Shown here piece after piece: positions 1-8,556 of a DNA stretch of 40,675 nucleotides (its first letter is position 1; every line of letters begins with the position of its first letter). Source of the DNA: an uncultured Mollicutes bacterium (GTDB lineage Bacteria > Bacillota_I > Bacilli_A > Acholeplasmatales > Anaeroplasmataceae); contig CAMELE010000017.1 in NCBI GenBank assembly GCA_945923475.1, positions 1 through 40,675 of the forward strand. The letters run 5' to 3'. The notes under the pieces were generated by a model. That model was not told the origin of the DNA. It searched no databases and saw only the letters and a list, made by a program, of their open reading frames with translations. The position numbers and the translations under genes are program-made.

Positions 1-60
1 CCCCTGTTTTGGTGCAGGGTTCAACCCCTTAACCCCCTATTTTGGTAAAGACCCAGAATT
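1..60. repeat. Probable end of an insertion sequence running in from the left
   Basis: This stretch is GC-richer than its surroundings and made of two imperfect units, each opening CCCC and followed by TATTTTGG or TGTTTTGG. The part around 25-45 (CTTAACCCCCTATTTTGG) closely matches the right end of the IS remnant at 24160-24178 (CTTAACACCCTATTTTAGG) in the same orientation. By analogy the body of the element, with its transposase on the plus strand, would lie to the left of the window and its outer end near 55-60. No coding region is seen. The IS-end reading is inference from one similarity. Confidence 0.45.
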
Positions 61-92
61 TTCTTCTTACCATTTCTATATGTTTAAATTTA

Positions 93-566
93 TTATTTTA
101 CATCAACAATTTTAACTTTGAATTCTTTACCCTTTTCAGTTACAACAGTTAAGGTTGTACCCTTATCATGGCCAATAATAGCTTTTCCTAAAGGTGACTC
201 ATTAGAAATTTTATGCTCAAATGGATCAGCCTCAATAGTACCTACTATATCATATGTTTCAGTCTTCTTCATTCCGATAAATTCAATTGTAACCTGTTTA
301 CCAGTTGTAACACGATTTGAAGAATCCTTAGTGATTATTTTAACATTCTTTAAAATCTCTGTAATTTCAGCAATACGAGACTCAATACGGCTTTGTTCCT
401 CACGTGCTGCATCATAATCAGCATTTTCAGATAAGTCACCTTGGCTTCTTGCATCCTGTAAAGCCTTTATATTGTTAGGACGATCAACATCAATTAAATG
501 TTGTCTTTCTTTCTCTAAATTTGCACGTCCTTCTTCAGTTAATTCATAATATTTCTTGTTATCCAT
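93..566 (-). CDS. greA: Transcription elongation factor GreA
   Basis: GreA binds in the secondary channel of RNA polymerase and stimulates cleavage of backtracked RNA so that stalled complexes can resume. From ATG 566 the product is 157 aa, the usual family length. The N-terminal coiled coil (about 1-75) contains the GDLSENADYDAAREEQ signature, with the acidic tip residues that enter the active centre. The C-terminal FKBP-like domain follows (about 80-157). An in-frame codon 24 bases further upstream has no ribosome binding site, whereas ATG 566 is preceded by GGAGG at 6-base spacing. It sits downstream of two U32 family genes, as in Bacillus subtilis (yrrN-yrrO-udk-greA). A TATAAT lies upstream at about 598-603 without a good -35. 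No clear terminator is seen after the gene. Confidence 0.97.
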   Translation of the reverse strand: MDNKKYYELTEEGRANLEKERQHLIDVDRPNNIKALQDARSQGDLSENADYDAAREEQSRIESRIAEITEILKNVKIITKDSSNRVTTGKQVTIEFIGMKKTETYDIVGTIEADPFEHKISNESPLGKAIIGHDKGTTLTVVTEKGKEFKVKIVDVK

Positions 567-632
567 AATAAACCTCCGGTTTTTTTGCAATTCTTATTAT
601 ACATTAATATTTCAAATTAGAAAAGCCTTTTT

Positions 633-1310
633 TTAAAAATAATCATTATATTTGGTCATTCTTAAAATATGCTGAAGCTTTTTAGCCCCAGGCATTTTAG
701 ATTCTAGTAAATCATAAAATTCCTTTTGATGATTCATATATTTATAGTGTGATAGTTCATGAGCTATAACCTGTTCTATTAAAATTGGATTATATTTTGC
801 TAAATGACTAGATAATGTAATTGAATTTTCCTTTTTATTATATTTGCCGTAGCAGCCCTTCAATGATTTATATTTAATAGTCGGTCTGACTAATACAACA
901 TCACTAAATTTAATGTAAATATCATTGTAGTGATTACTTATAAAATCCTCTAAATAGCTATTATAAAAACTATCAATTATTCTTTTTATATAGGATATTT
1001 CGTTAACCTTCGTTTTTATATATATAATATCATTTTCTAGATATGCTAAGTTAATTGAAGAATCAATTATTTTAAAATCATAGGCTTTGCCAAATAAATG
1101 CAAGCTATGTGATTCATTTACTTTTTTTGCTAAAGCTTTTTTAATTTTAGGATAATAATCCGAAAAAATTTTATCAACATCATCCCTGTTAAAGCGCTTA
1201 AATGAATTAATAATAACCTTACCATTTGTAATTTTTATATATGCGTGTCGATTTTCAGGCTTATAATTATACTCAAGCTCTACCTCAATATCTTCATATT
1301 TATATTTCAT
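633..1310 (-). CDS. YgjP/SprT-like (DUF45) zinc metallopeptidase
   Basis: The product is a predicted cytoplasmic zinc-dependent metallopeptidase of the YgjP/DUF45 family, whose physiological substrate is unknown. The C-terminal half carries HELSHYKYMNH, an HExxH zinc site with a further His six residues on. It is preceded by the family-typical region around KSLKGCYGKYNKKENSITLS, here with CYGKY where relatives have WGSC. Start: the ATG at 1310 overlaps the stop of the upstream U32 gene as TAATG, suggesting translational coupling. An in-frame ATG at 1322 is an alternative. From 1310 it is 225 aa, normal for the family. It closes the trhP1-trhP2 cluster just before greA. Function beyond the peptidase fold is not known. 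Confidence 0.85.
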   Translation of the reverse strand: MKYKYEDIEVELEYNYKPENRHAYIKITNGKVIINSFKRFNRDDVDKIFSDYYPKIKKALAKKVNESHSLHLFGKAYDFKIIDSSINLAYLENDIIYIKTKVNEISYIKRIIDSFYNSYLEDFISNHYNDIYIKFSDVVLVRPTIKYKSLKGCYGKYNKKENSITLSSHLAKYNPILIEQVIAHELSHYKYMNHQKEFYDLLESKMPGAKKLQHILRMTKYNDYF

Positions 1311-2500
1311 TATTTTACCCATCTAATCATATCATATTGACTCAATTTAACACTAGTTTTAAAAAATACTATATCCTTAGGATGTCTACAAGCATCAATA
1401 ACTTCTAAATCCTCATTGTAGCATTCTTCTATATTAATAATTGTATCTGCTAAATTAGGGCCAAAAACTTCAAGCTTTGAATGAGGTAAAAAGAAATTTC
1501 TAACCTCAACCTTAGCCATTTGCGTATTATCATCATAATCTAACACAATACCCACAAAATCTTGTGTAGGGTTTTCACTGCGAGAATTATATAATTGCTC
1601 AGTAGTAGTTGTCATTCCTCTTAAAAAGCCATGACTTGTTAAACGATTCTCTGCTTTGGATAGAAAATTTTCATAGTAATCATAGTCCTTAATATCACCA
1701 GTTTCATCAAATTCATCAATCATCATTCGGTAGCATTTTACAACTGTTGCAATATAATGAATCGATTTCATTCTTCCTTCTATTTTTAGCGAATCAACCT
1801 TACTATTAAGAATAGCCTTAAAATCTCTAATCGAGCATAAATCCTTAGATGACATTTGGAAATACTGTCCATCTGGATTAATTTTATCATCATTGACAAT
1901 TAAATCATAATTCCATCTGCAGCTATGTGCACATCCACCACGATTTGCATCCCTATTAGTCATATTATTTGATAGCATGCATCTACCACTATAGGAAACA
2001 CACATTCCCCCATGAATGAACATTTCAATCTCAACTTTAGAATTTTCTTTAATTTTTTTAGCCTGGGCAATCGATAATTCTCTTCCAAGAACCACTCTAT
2101 CTACTCCAAGATCAGTAAAGAAATCGACCATTTTTTGATTTAAGGTTGATTCTTGAGTAGATACATGACATTCCATTTTAGTATATTTTAATACATAATC
2201 TATTACCACCATCGAAGCACATATTATCGCATCTACACCACATTGTTCAAGCTCAAGTAAATATTCCTTCAATCCTTCCAAATCATCCTCATGGGGTAAA
2301 ATATTACATGTAACATGAATTTTTGCATTATGCTTATGAGCAAAGTCACAGCCTTCCTTTATATCTTCAAGTGTAAAGTTTGAGGCTCTTGATCTTAAAG
2401 AAAATTTTTGACCACCTATAAATACTGCGTTTGCACCATATAAAATCGCAATCTTAAGCTTTGATAGGTCTCCAGCCGGAGCTAATAATTCTACTGACAT
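1310..2500 (-). CDS. trhP2: Peptidase U32 family, tRNA uridine 5-hydroxylation protein TrhP2 (YrrO-like)
   Basis: This U32-family protein is likely the larger subunit for prephenate-dependent hydroxylation of tRNA U34 (ho5U), as shown for B. subtilis YrrN/YrrO; the assignment rests on the family and on the paired gene order. The N-terminus MSVELLAPAGDLSKL is the hallmark U32 opening. The middle contains HVSTQESTLNQ and an iron-sulfur type cysteine cluster (GGMCVSYSGRC, then RGGCAHSCRW; four Cys around residues 167-195). EGRMKS and the C-terminal beta domain follow. Length 396 aa is slightly short of YrrO (about 420). The start ATG 2500 overlaps the end of the upstream paralogue by 10 bases, and its ribosome binding site AAAGGAG lies inside that gene. 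The protein is a modification enzyme despite its peptidase name. Confidence 0.9.
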   Translation of the reverse strand: MSVELLAPAGDLSKLKIAILYGANAVFIGGQKFSLRSRASNFTLEDIKEGCDFAHKHNAKIHVTCNILPHEDDLEGLKEYLLELEQCGVDAIICASMVVIDYVLKYTKMECHVSTQESTLNQKMVDFFTDLGVDRVVLGRELSIAQAKKIKENSKVEIEMFIHGGMCVSYSGRCMLSNNMTNRDANRGGCAHSCRWNYDLIVNDDKINPDGQYFQMSSKDLCSIRDFKAILNSKVDSLKIEGRMKSIHYIATVVKCYRMMIDEFDETGDIKDYDYYENFLSKAENRLTSHGFLRGMTTTTEQLYNSRSENPTQDFVGIVLDYDDNTQMAKVEVRNFFLPHSKLEVFGPNLADTIINIEECYNEDLEVIDACRHPKDIVFFKTSVKLSQYDMIRWVK

Positions 2501-3366
2501 GAAATCAACTCCTTTTGGTAAATTGTATCTTCATATTTAAATCCATCCTCAATTAAATAGCCAAGTGATATAATAAGCTCCTTGACCTTTTCTAGTTCAA
2601 TCATATTCTGATTTGCCAAATTATAGCTTTTTAAAATTTGAATGTAATCATTATATTTAACAAAATGATCATCTATAAAGCCAAATTGTAAATTTTTAAG
2701 TATTGGTAATTCTAGACTATTATCAAGGACATAAGGACGATATAGTGAAGTACCAAGCTTCGTTTCTACTATATGATATTTATCCTGTCTTGTCTGCTCT
2801 ATTAAATATGAGTTTTCATTATCGATATTAAATTTCTTACCAAGAAATTCTTGATATAAAGAAATTAAATGCCTTTTTGAATGAAACATTAGATGATATC
2901 CAAATAATTGCTTACAAACCCTATTTGGATATGAATTAATCATTTTAATTTGATCCTTAAGCATTATTTCCTCAGATATTTGAATACTCATTTCTTGGTT
3001 TAAATAAAAACCTAAATCATAAGTATTTGTAACTAAGGTATTAGGATTATAAATTGTATTTTGTGCTAGTCCATTTTCTTTTAAAATTTGAAATGATCCT
3101 AAATCGGAAACAATAAAATATGGATTATATTGCTTAAAGAAATTGATATAGCTTGTAAACTCATCTATTCGATCATCCTCTAGCATAAATTCTAGATTGA
3201 TAAATACAGGTTTATTAACTTTATTAATAATACCTACTATTTCGTTTTTATTAAATCCATTATCTTTAAAAGAAGAAAAGTCGCTTGTATAAACGACTAT
3301 TCCATCCGAAAGAGATAAAACCTCTTCAAGATTATCAATTGAACTTAAAGTGGCTATTAATTTCAT
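2491..3366 (-). CDS. trhP1: Short U32-family protein TrhP1-like (YrrN-like)
   Basis: This 291-aa divergent U32 member lacks the cysteine cluster of its partner. It carries the short TIM-barrel-type N-terminal region (MKLIATLSSIDNLEEVLSLSDGIVVYT) and no membrane segment. Its position directly before and overlapping the full-length U32 gene matches yrrN-yrrO in B. subtilis, where both genes act in tRNA U34 hydroxylation. Sequence alone would give only a weak call; the pairing makes it convincing. The ATG at 3366 has AAGGATGTGAG upstream. The gene follows ffh at a 21-base gap, so it is probably the distal part of the ftsY-ylxM-ffh transcript. Confidence 0.75.
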   Translation of the reverse strand: MKLIATLSSIDNLEEVLSLSDGIVVYTSDFSSFKDNGFNKNEIVGIINKVNKPVFINLEFMLEDDRIDEFTSYINFFKQYNPYFIVSDLGSFQILKENGLAQNTIYNPNTLVTNTYDLGFYLNQEMSIQISEEIMLKDQIKMINSYPNRVCKQLFGYHLMFHSKRHLISLYQEFLGKKFNIDNENSYLIEQTRQDKYHIVETKLGTSLYRPYVLDNSLELPILKNLQFGFIDDHFVKYNDYIQILKSYNLANQNMIELEKVKELIISLGYLIEDGFKYEDTIYQKELISCQ

Positions 3367-3387
3367 TATCTCACATCCTTAATTCTA

Positions 3388-4803
3388 TTAAAATCTAAAG
3401 TTTCCTTTTCCTTTACCCTTACCTTGTTTAGGTCGACCCATTTGCGGCATTTGACCATTTTGAAGCTGAGATGACATTCTTTCCATATCAGTTTGACTCA
3501 TTGTGGACATCTTTTTCATTGTTTTCTTTTGAGCCTCTAGCATTTCTCTTAAGCGATTTACTTCTGCAACACTTCTTCCAGACCCCTTAGCAATTCTTAC
3601 TCTACGAGATGCACTTGAATCAATTAGCTTTGGATTTTTTCTTTCCTCAGGAGTCATTGAACCAATAATTACTTCAATACGTTCAAATTCTTTACCATCA
3701 AGCTGATTCATTGCCTGCTTAATATTACCAAGGCCAGGAAGAAAACCTAAAATTTTAGAAATTGATCCCATTCTCTTAAACATTTTCAATTGCTTTAACA
3801 AATCATTATAGTTAAATTTATTACTCATTAGCTTTTCAGCCATGTCCATTACTTCATCTTCATCTACATTTTCCGTAACAGTATCAATTAATGATAAGAC
3901 ATCACCCATACCTAAGATACGATCAGCTAAACGATCAGGATAGAAAATTTCCATTTGATCAAGCTTTTCACCTGTAGACATGATTTTAATTGGAACACCA
4001 GTCATAGCTTTAATTGATAAAGCTGCTCCACCACGAGTATCTCCATCCATCTTAGTTAAAATAATACCTGAAACAGCTAGTTTCGAATTAAATGTAGTCG
4101 CAACATTAACAGCATCCTGACCTGTCATTGCATCTACTGTAAGTAAGATTTCATCTGGATTAGCTATGGCTTTTACCTCTACAAGCTCATTCATTAAATC
4201 ATCATCAATATGTAATCGTCCAGCAGTATCGATTATAACAAAATCAGCTCCAGCTTCTTGAGCTTGCTTCAAGCCTTCCTTTACAATTTTTTCAGCTTTA
4301 ACGTTTGTTCCCATATCAAATACAGGAACATCAATTTGCTTACCAATTGTTTTTAACTGATCAATTGCTGCTGGTCGATAGATATCAGCCGCAATTAAAA
4401 ATGGCTTCTTATTATACTTTTTACGATAGAATACAGCAAGCTTACCACAGGCAGTAGTTTTACCTGCACCCTGTAAACCTGCAAGCATTATTACAGTCAT
4501 TTGACCTTGAGGCTTAATCTTTATTTCAGTAGCTTCTGAGCCGAGCGTATTTTTTAATTCCTCACGGACTACCTTAACTACCTGTTGACCAGGATTTAAG
4601 CCCTTCATTATTTTTTCACCATAGGCTTGTTCTTTAATTCTGTTTAAAAAATCTTTAACAACCTTATAGTTAACATCGGCTTCAAGTAAAGAAAGACGAA
4701 CCTCCTTTAACATATCATCGATATCAGATTCATTCAATCTACCACGTCCAGTAACTCGACGTAGCGCCATTTGTAATCTTCCTGACAATGAATCAAATGC
4801 CAT
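3388..4803 (-). CDS. ffh: Signal recognition particle GTPase Ffh
   Basis: Ffh is the protein core of SRP: it binds signal sequences emerging from ribosomes, together with 4.5S/6S RNA, and hands them to FtsY. Domain order is an N-terminal four-helix bundle (1-95), then the G domain with P-loop GLQGAGKTT (109-117), DTAGR, TKMDGDTRGG and the GxG motif. A Met-rich M domain follows from about residue 295, with GSGRS near the RNA-binding helix and a GKGKGKG tail. Length 471 aa. The first possible in-frame ATG (4818) is itself part of the ribosome binding site (GAGGAGTG), so ATG 4803 is chosen. It lies 5 bases after ylxM, the usual SRP operon order. The 4.5S RNA gene itself is not in this window. 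Confidence 0.98.
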   Translation of the reverse strand: MAFDSLSGRLQMALRRVTGRGRLNESDIDDMLKEVRLSLLEADVNYKVVKDFLNRIKEQAYGEKIMKGLNPGQQVVKVVREELKNTLGSEATEIKIKPQGQMTVIMLAGLQGAGKTTACGKLAVFYRKKYNKKPFLIAADIYRPAAIDQLKTIGKQIDVPVFDMGTNVKAEKIVKEGLKQAQEAGADFVIIDTAGRLHIDDDLMNELVEVKAIANPDEILLTVDAMTGQDAVNVATTFNSKLAVSGIILTKMDGDTRGGAALSIKAMTGVPIKIMSTGEKLDQMEIFYPDRLADRILGMGDVLSLIDTVTENVDEDEVMDMAEKLMSNKFNYNDLLKQLKMFKRMGSISKILGFLPGLGNIKQAMNQLDGKEFERIEVIIGSMTPEERKNPKLIDSSASRRVRIAKGSGRSVAEVNRLREMLEAQKKTMKKMSTMSQTDMERMSSQLQNGQMPQMGRPKQGKGKGKGNFRF

Positions 4804-4807
4804 AAAA

Positions 4808-5116
4808 TCACTCCTCAATAATTTTAATTAATCTTTTTTTTATTTCATCAATATTATTTGATTTAATGCATTCTTTAATCTCTTTTTTTGTTTTTACTAA
4901 ATTAAGATTTTCCTCATATTTAGCACAAAGACCTATTGTCTTTTTTATTTGATCAAACACTGCATTACGACTTACCTCATGATTACTTGCAATTTCCTGA
5001 AGTGTCATATCATCAAAATAGTATTCTTCAAAATACATTCTTTGCTTATCTGTTAAAAGCCCTGTATATGTATCATATAGGGTAATAACCTCTTCTCTTT
5101 TTTCTAAATCAATCAT
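4808..5116 (-). CDS. ylxM: SRP-operon helix-turn-helix protein YlxM
   Basis: This 102-aa YlxM/UPF0122 protein is a small sigma-region-4-like helix-turn-helix protein encoded with ffh and ftsY in low-GC Gram-positives. In streptococci it binds SRP and modulates its GTPase. Key sequence is LTDKQRMYFEEYYFDDMTLQEIASNHEVSRNAVFDQIKK, a typical HTH. ATG 5116 overlaps the last 8 bases of ftsY (ATGATTGA), so the longer in-frame extension upstream is rejected. Its stop region supplies the ribosome binding site of ffh. It may be translationally coupled to both neighbours. Confidence 0.92.
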   Translation of the reverse strand: MIDLEKREEVITLYDTYTGLLTDKQRMYFEEYYFDDMTLQEIASNHEVSRNAVFDQIKKTIGLCAKYEENLNLVKTKKEIKECIKSNNIDEIKKRLIKIIEE

Positions 5117-6080
5117 TGTCAAAGAAATCGGCAAATAATCCATATAGATATGATTCAATATCAAATACCTCTAGATCATCAAGCCCTTCTCCTAATCCAA
5201 TAAATTTAATTGGAATACCTAACTCATTCCTAATTGCAAGTACAATTCCACCCTTAGCAGTACCATCTAATTTAGTTAATATAACTCCTGAAACATTTGT
5301 TGCTTCCTTGAATGCCTTTGCTTGAATCATACCATTTTGTCCAGTTGTAGCGTCTATAACTAATAACGTTTCTGTTGGTTGACCAGGAGCCTCTCTTTCA
5401 ATCACACGATTAATTTTTTCAAGCTCGTTCATTAAATTAACTTTGTTTTGTAAGCGACCTGCAGTATCACATAATAATACATCATAGTTTTCACTTTGAG
5501 CCTTTTTTACAGCATCAAACATTACACTTGAAGGATCAGACCCAGCAGGCTTAGTAACAATTTCAACGCCAATACGCTTAGCCCATTCCGAAAGCTGCTC
5601 TATAGCTCCTGCTCTAAATGTATCTCCTGCAGCTAATAAAACCTTTTTGCCTTCTTTTTTAAGCTTATATGCTATTTTTGCAATTGATGTAGTTTTACCT
5701 ACGCCATTAACTCCAACAAATAATACTACATTTAATCCATCATGCAAATTAAGGTTAGCATTAACGATTTCACCCTTTAGATAGATTTCAAACATTTTAT
5801 CGATAATTATTTCTGATAACAATGACGCATCTGTAATCTTTTTATGGTAAACCTCATCCTTAAGCTCATCAATAAACTTAACTACAGTATCTACACCAAT
5901 ATCAGCCATAATAAATATTTCTTCAAGCTCATCAAATAAATCATCATCCACTTTAGTGTTTTCATTTAACAATTGATGAAGAGTTTTAAATGCACCTTCT
6001 CTAGTTTTATGAAGGCCTAATTTATATTTCTTGCTTTTTTCTTTTTCTTTTTTTGACTTAAACAGTCCGAAAAATGCCAT
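5109..6080 (-). CDS. ftsY: SRP receptor GTPase FtsY
   Basis: FtsY is the membrane-associated receptor that docks Ffh-ribosome complexes at the Sec translocon. The product is 323 aa. It lacks the long acidic A domain of E. coli and begins with a short basic patch (MAFFGLFKSKKEKEKSKKYK) that probably contacts membrane lipids. The N domain covers about 20-110. The G domain has P-loop GVNGVGKTT (123-131), DTFRAGA, DTAGR (205-209), TKLDGTAKGG (269-278) and the C-terminal GLGEGLDDLEVFD. The start ATG is preceded by GGTGGGA. It heads the SRP operon behind a well-formed promoter at 6107-6135. Confidence 0.98.
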   Translation of the reverse strand: MAFFGLFKSKKEKEKSKKYKLGLHKTREGAFKTLHQLLNENTKVDDDLFDELEEIFIMADIGVDTVVKFIDELKDEVYHKKITDASLLSEIIIDKMFEIYLKGEIVNANLNLHDGLNVVLFVGVNGVGKTTSIAKIAYKLKKEGKKVLLAAGDTFRAGAIEQLSEWAKRIGVEIVTKPAGSDPSSVMFDAVKKAQSENYDVLLCDTAGRLQNKVNLMNELEKINRVIEREAPGQPTETLLVIDATTGQNGMIQAKAFKEATNVSGVILTKLDGTAKGGIVLAIRNELGIPIKFIGLGEGLDDLEVFDIESYLYGLFADFFDND

Positions 6081-6106
6081 AATTATCCCACCATTCGTAC
6101 TTTAAA

Positions 6107-6135
6107 ATTATATCATGTATAAGGTTTTATTTCAA
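6107..6135 (-). promoter_or_regulatory. Promoter of the ftsY-ylxM-ffh operon
   Basis: Reading the minus strand, TTGAAA (6130-6135) is followed after exactly 17 bases by TATAAT (6107-6112), with ftsY starting 27 bases downstream of the -10. This is a near-consensus sigma-A type promoter. Confidence 0.85.
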
Positions 6136-6154
6136 GTTAAAGAACCATTTAAAT

Positions 6155-6179
6155 GATAAAAGCGCGGACTACTCCACGC
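6155..6179 (-). terminator. topA terminator overlapping the stop codon
   Basis: On the minus strand GCGTGGA pairs with TCCGCGC (one G-U) around a GTAG loop, followed by TTTTATC. The 5' arm and loop contain the last codons and the TAG stop of topA, so the coding end and the terminator share sequence. Confidence 0.7.
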
Positions 6180-8436
6180 CTTTACATGATTGATTAGAAC
6201 AATATTCCTTTCCACTCTTATCCTTTAATATTATACTTCCACAAATTGGACATATTTTATCTGTAGGTAAGTCGGCAAATGTTGCTTTACAACGAGGGAA
6301 TCTATCGCAAGCATAAAATACATTTCCAGCATTTTTACCCTTCTTTGCTACTCTTGAGACAATATGACCAGTTTTACAAATAGGACATAAAATGTCAAGT
6401 GTATTTTCACAGTGAGCACTACAATATTCCTTACCATCCTTATCTATAAGCATTATTTGCCCACAATTTGGACATAACTTGTTTGTTGGCTTATCAGAAT
6501 AAATATTCTTACATTTCGGATAATTACCACAAGCGTAAAAAATATTACCTTTATTTTTTCCAGTTTTTGCAACCTTTTGCATAATATGTGCCGAATTGCA
6601 TTTTGGACAAACTATTCCAGTATCAACATTATCATTAGGATCTTCGTCTTGCTTAATATATTTACATTTTGGATAATTTGAGCAAGCTAAAAACTCACCA
6701 TAACGTGATTTTCTTATTGCAAGCTGACTACCACAAATTGGACAGGTTTCATCACTTAATACAGGTTGTGCCTTTTCCATATTTTGCCATGCATTTTCAT
6801 AAACAGGTAAAAATTCATCATAAAATTGATGAAGCTCTTGCTTATAGTCACATTCACCTTTGGCTATCTTATCTAGGTCACTTTCCATATTCGCAGTATA
6901 TTTTACATTAAATATTTGGGAAAAATATTCATCTAACACCTTTGATGTAAATCTTCCCTGCTCAGTTGGAACAAGAAACCTCTTCTCAACGTTTACATAA
7001 TCACGTTCCTTTAAAACTGCTATAGTAGTTGCATAGGTTGATGGTCTACCAATTCCAAGCTCTTCCATTTCTTTAATTAATGTAGCTTCAGTATATCGAT
7101 TTTTTGGTTTTGTCATTAATTCATTGATAATAACCTTTGCATCTTTGTATATATCATTTTCTTTAAAATCTGGTAATAATTTATTTTTGTCCTCATCTTC
7201 TAATCCATATACATGTAGGAATCCATCAAATGTAATAGTTTGACCACTTGTCTTCCATAATGTATCATTATTTTTAAAAATAACAGTCTCTTTTAAGATT
7301 TTGGCAGGAGCCATTAGTGAAGTAATTGTACGATTATAAATTAAGCGATATAAATGATACTCCTCTTGACTTAAATACGTTTTAACGCTCTCTGGTGTAC
7401 GTAAAATAGATGTAGGACGAATAGCTTCGTGAGCATCCTGAGCAAGCTTTTGTGCCTTCATATGTGTATGACCTAAATAGTCATTTCCATATTTATTTAT
7501 TATATAATTATTAGCTTCCTTTATGAATACATCTGATAATCTAGTTGAATCTGTACGCATATATGTAATTAATCCGACATGTTCATTACCAATTTTTTTA
7601 CCTTCATATAAAGCTTGAGCAATCTTCATTGTACGAGATGATCCATAGTTTAATTTATTAGATGCATCTTGTTGTAATGTTGAAGTTGTATATGCGGGCT
7701 TGCTTTCCCTAATTGTATCCTTGAATTCAACTGATGAAACCACAAACTCATTAGAAAGAGAATTTTTAATTTCTTCTGCTAATTCCTTTGATTCTATTCT
7801 TTCCTTATTATTTTTATAGCTGACAAAATCAAGCTTAAAATTGGCAAAAGCAGCTTCTAATTCATAATATTGAGTACTAATAAAAGCTAGAATTTCATCT
7901 TCTAAATCACAAATAAGCTTTAAAACAACCGATTGAACACGTCCTGCTGATTTACTTTTAATCTTTGTTTGTAATAATTTAGAAACCTTAAATCCAATTA
8001 TTCGATCAAGCATTCTTCTCGTTTCTTGAGATTTTACTAAATCATCATCAATTTTTCTTGGATGTAAAAAAGCTTCCTTTACCGCAGACTTTGTGATTTC
8101 ATGGAATTCAATTCTTTCATAATTATCATCATTAAGCCCTAATACTTCCTTTAGGTGATATGATATAGCCTCTCCTTCACGATCGGGGTCGGTTGCTAAA
8201 TAAACATGAGCATTTTTCGCAGCCTTTTGTAATTCCTTTACTAATGTTTCTTTATTCTTTATTATTACATAATTTGGTGTGAAATCATTTAAAATATCTA
8301 TCCCAAGTCCATCCTTTCCTCTTGTAGATAAATCTCTAATATGGCCAAGGCTTGACATAACCTTATAATCACTACCCATATATGATTCTATTGTTTTAGA
8401 TTTTGAAGGGGACTCAACAATAATTAAATTCTTCAT
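6169..8436 (-). CDS. topA: DNA topoisomerase I (type IA)
   Basis: TopA relaxes negative supercoils by single-strand passage through a 5'-phosphotyrosine intermediate. The N-terminal TOPRIM domain shows ESPSKSKT (8-15) and ATDPDREGEA (81-90, metal-binding acidic residues). The catalytic Tyr is Y292 in GLITYMRTDSTR. The GRPSTYATT motif is present. The C-terminus (about 575-755) has five zinc-ribbon units: full Cys4 ribbons near 578-605, 620-650 and 697-727, and two shorter CPxCG...C..C units. Length 755 aa is somewhat longer than B. subtilis TopA (691 aa) because of the ribbons. ATG 8436 has TGGAGATGG upstream. It is a single-gene transcript with its own promoter and terminator. Confidence 0.98.
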   Translation of the reverse strand: MKNLIIVESPSKSKTIESYMGSDYKVMSSLGHIRDLSTRGKDGLGIDILNDFTPNYVIIKNKETLVKELQKAAKNAHVYLATDPDREGEAISYHLKEVLGLNDDNYERIEFHEITKSAVKEAFLHPRKIDDDLVKSQETRRMLDRIIGFKVSKLLQTKIKSKSAGRVQSVVLKLICDLEDEILAFISTQYYELEAAFANFKLDFVSYKNNKERIESKELAEEIKNSLSNEFVVSSVEFKDTIRESKPAYTTSTLQQDASNKLNYGSSRTMKIAQALYEGKKIGNEHVGLITYMRTDSTRLSDVFIKEANNYIINKYGNDYLGHTHMKAQKLAQDAHEAIRPTSILRTPESVKTYLSQEEYHLYRLIYNRTITSLMAPAKILKETVIFKNNDTLWKTSGQTITFDGFLHVYGLEDEDKNKLLPDFKENDIYKDAKVIINELMTKPKNRYTEATLIKEMEELGIGRPSTYATTIAVLKERDYVNVEKRFLVPTEQGRFTSKVLDEYFSQIFNVKYTANMESDLDKIAKGECDYKQELHQFYDEFLPVYENAWQNMEKAQPVLSDETCPICGSQLAIRKSRYGEFLACSNYPKCKYIKQDEDPNDNVDTGIVCPKCNSAHIMQKVAKTGKNKGNIFYACGNYPKCKNIYSDKPTNKLCPNCGQIMLIDKDGKEYCSAHCENTLDILCPICKTGHIVSRVAKKGKNAGNVFYACDRFPRCKATFADLPTDKICPICGSIILKDKSGKEYCSNQSCKGVE

Positions 8437-8459
8437 TAAATACCATCTCCATATGACAT

Positions 8460-8488
8460 ATAATACATTACGATTAATGTCTTGTCAA
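8460..8488 (-). promoter_or_regulatory. topA promoter
   Basis: The minus strand has TTGACA (8483-8488), a 17-base spacer and TATTAT (8460-8465), 23 bases before the topA start codon. It has a perfect -35 and five of six -10 positions. Confidence 0.85.
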
Positions 8489-8499
8489 AGCATTTTTAA

Positions 8500-8537
8500 C
8501 AAAAAAATTTACTATTATTATTTATTATAATAATAGA
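8500..8537 (-). terminator. Putative terminator after rnhB
   Basis: An AT-only inverted repeat (CTATTATT ... AATAATAG) lies between rnhB and the topA promoter, followed on the minus strand by TAAATTTTTTTG. The hairpin would be weak, but its position at the end of the lepB-rbgA-rnhB block fits a terminator. Confidence 0.45.
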
Positions 8538-8556
8538 AAAAATGAAAAAGAAAATT

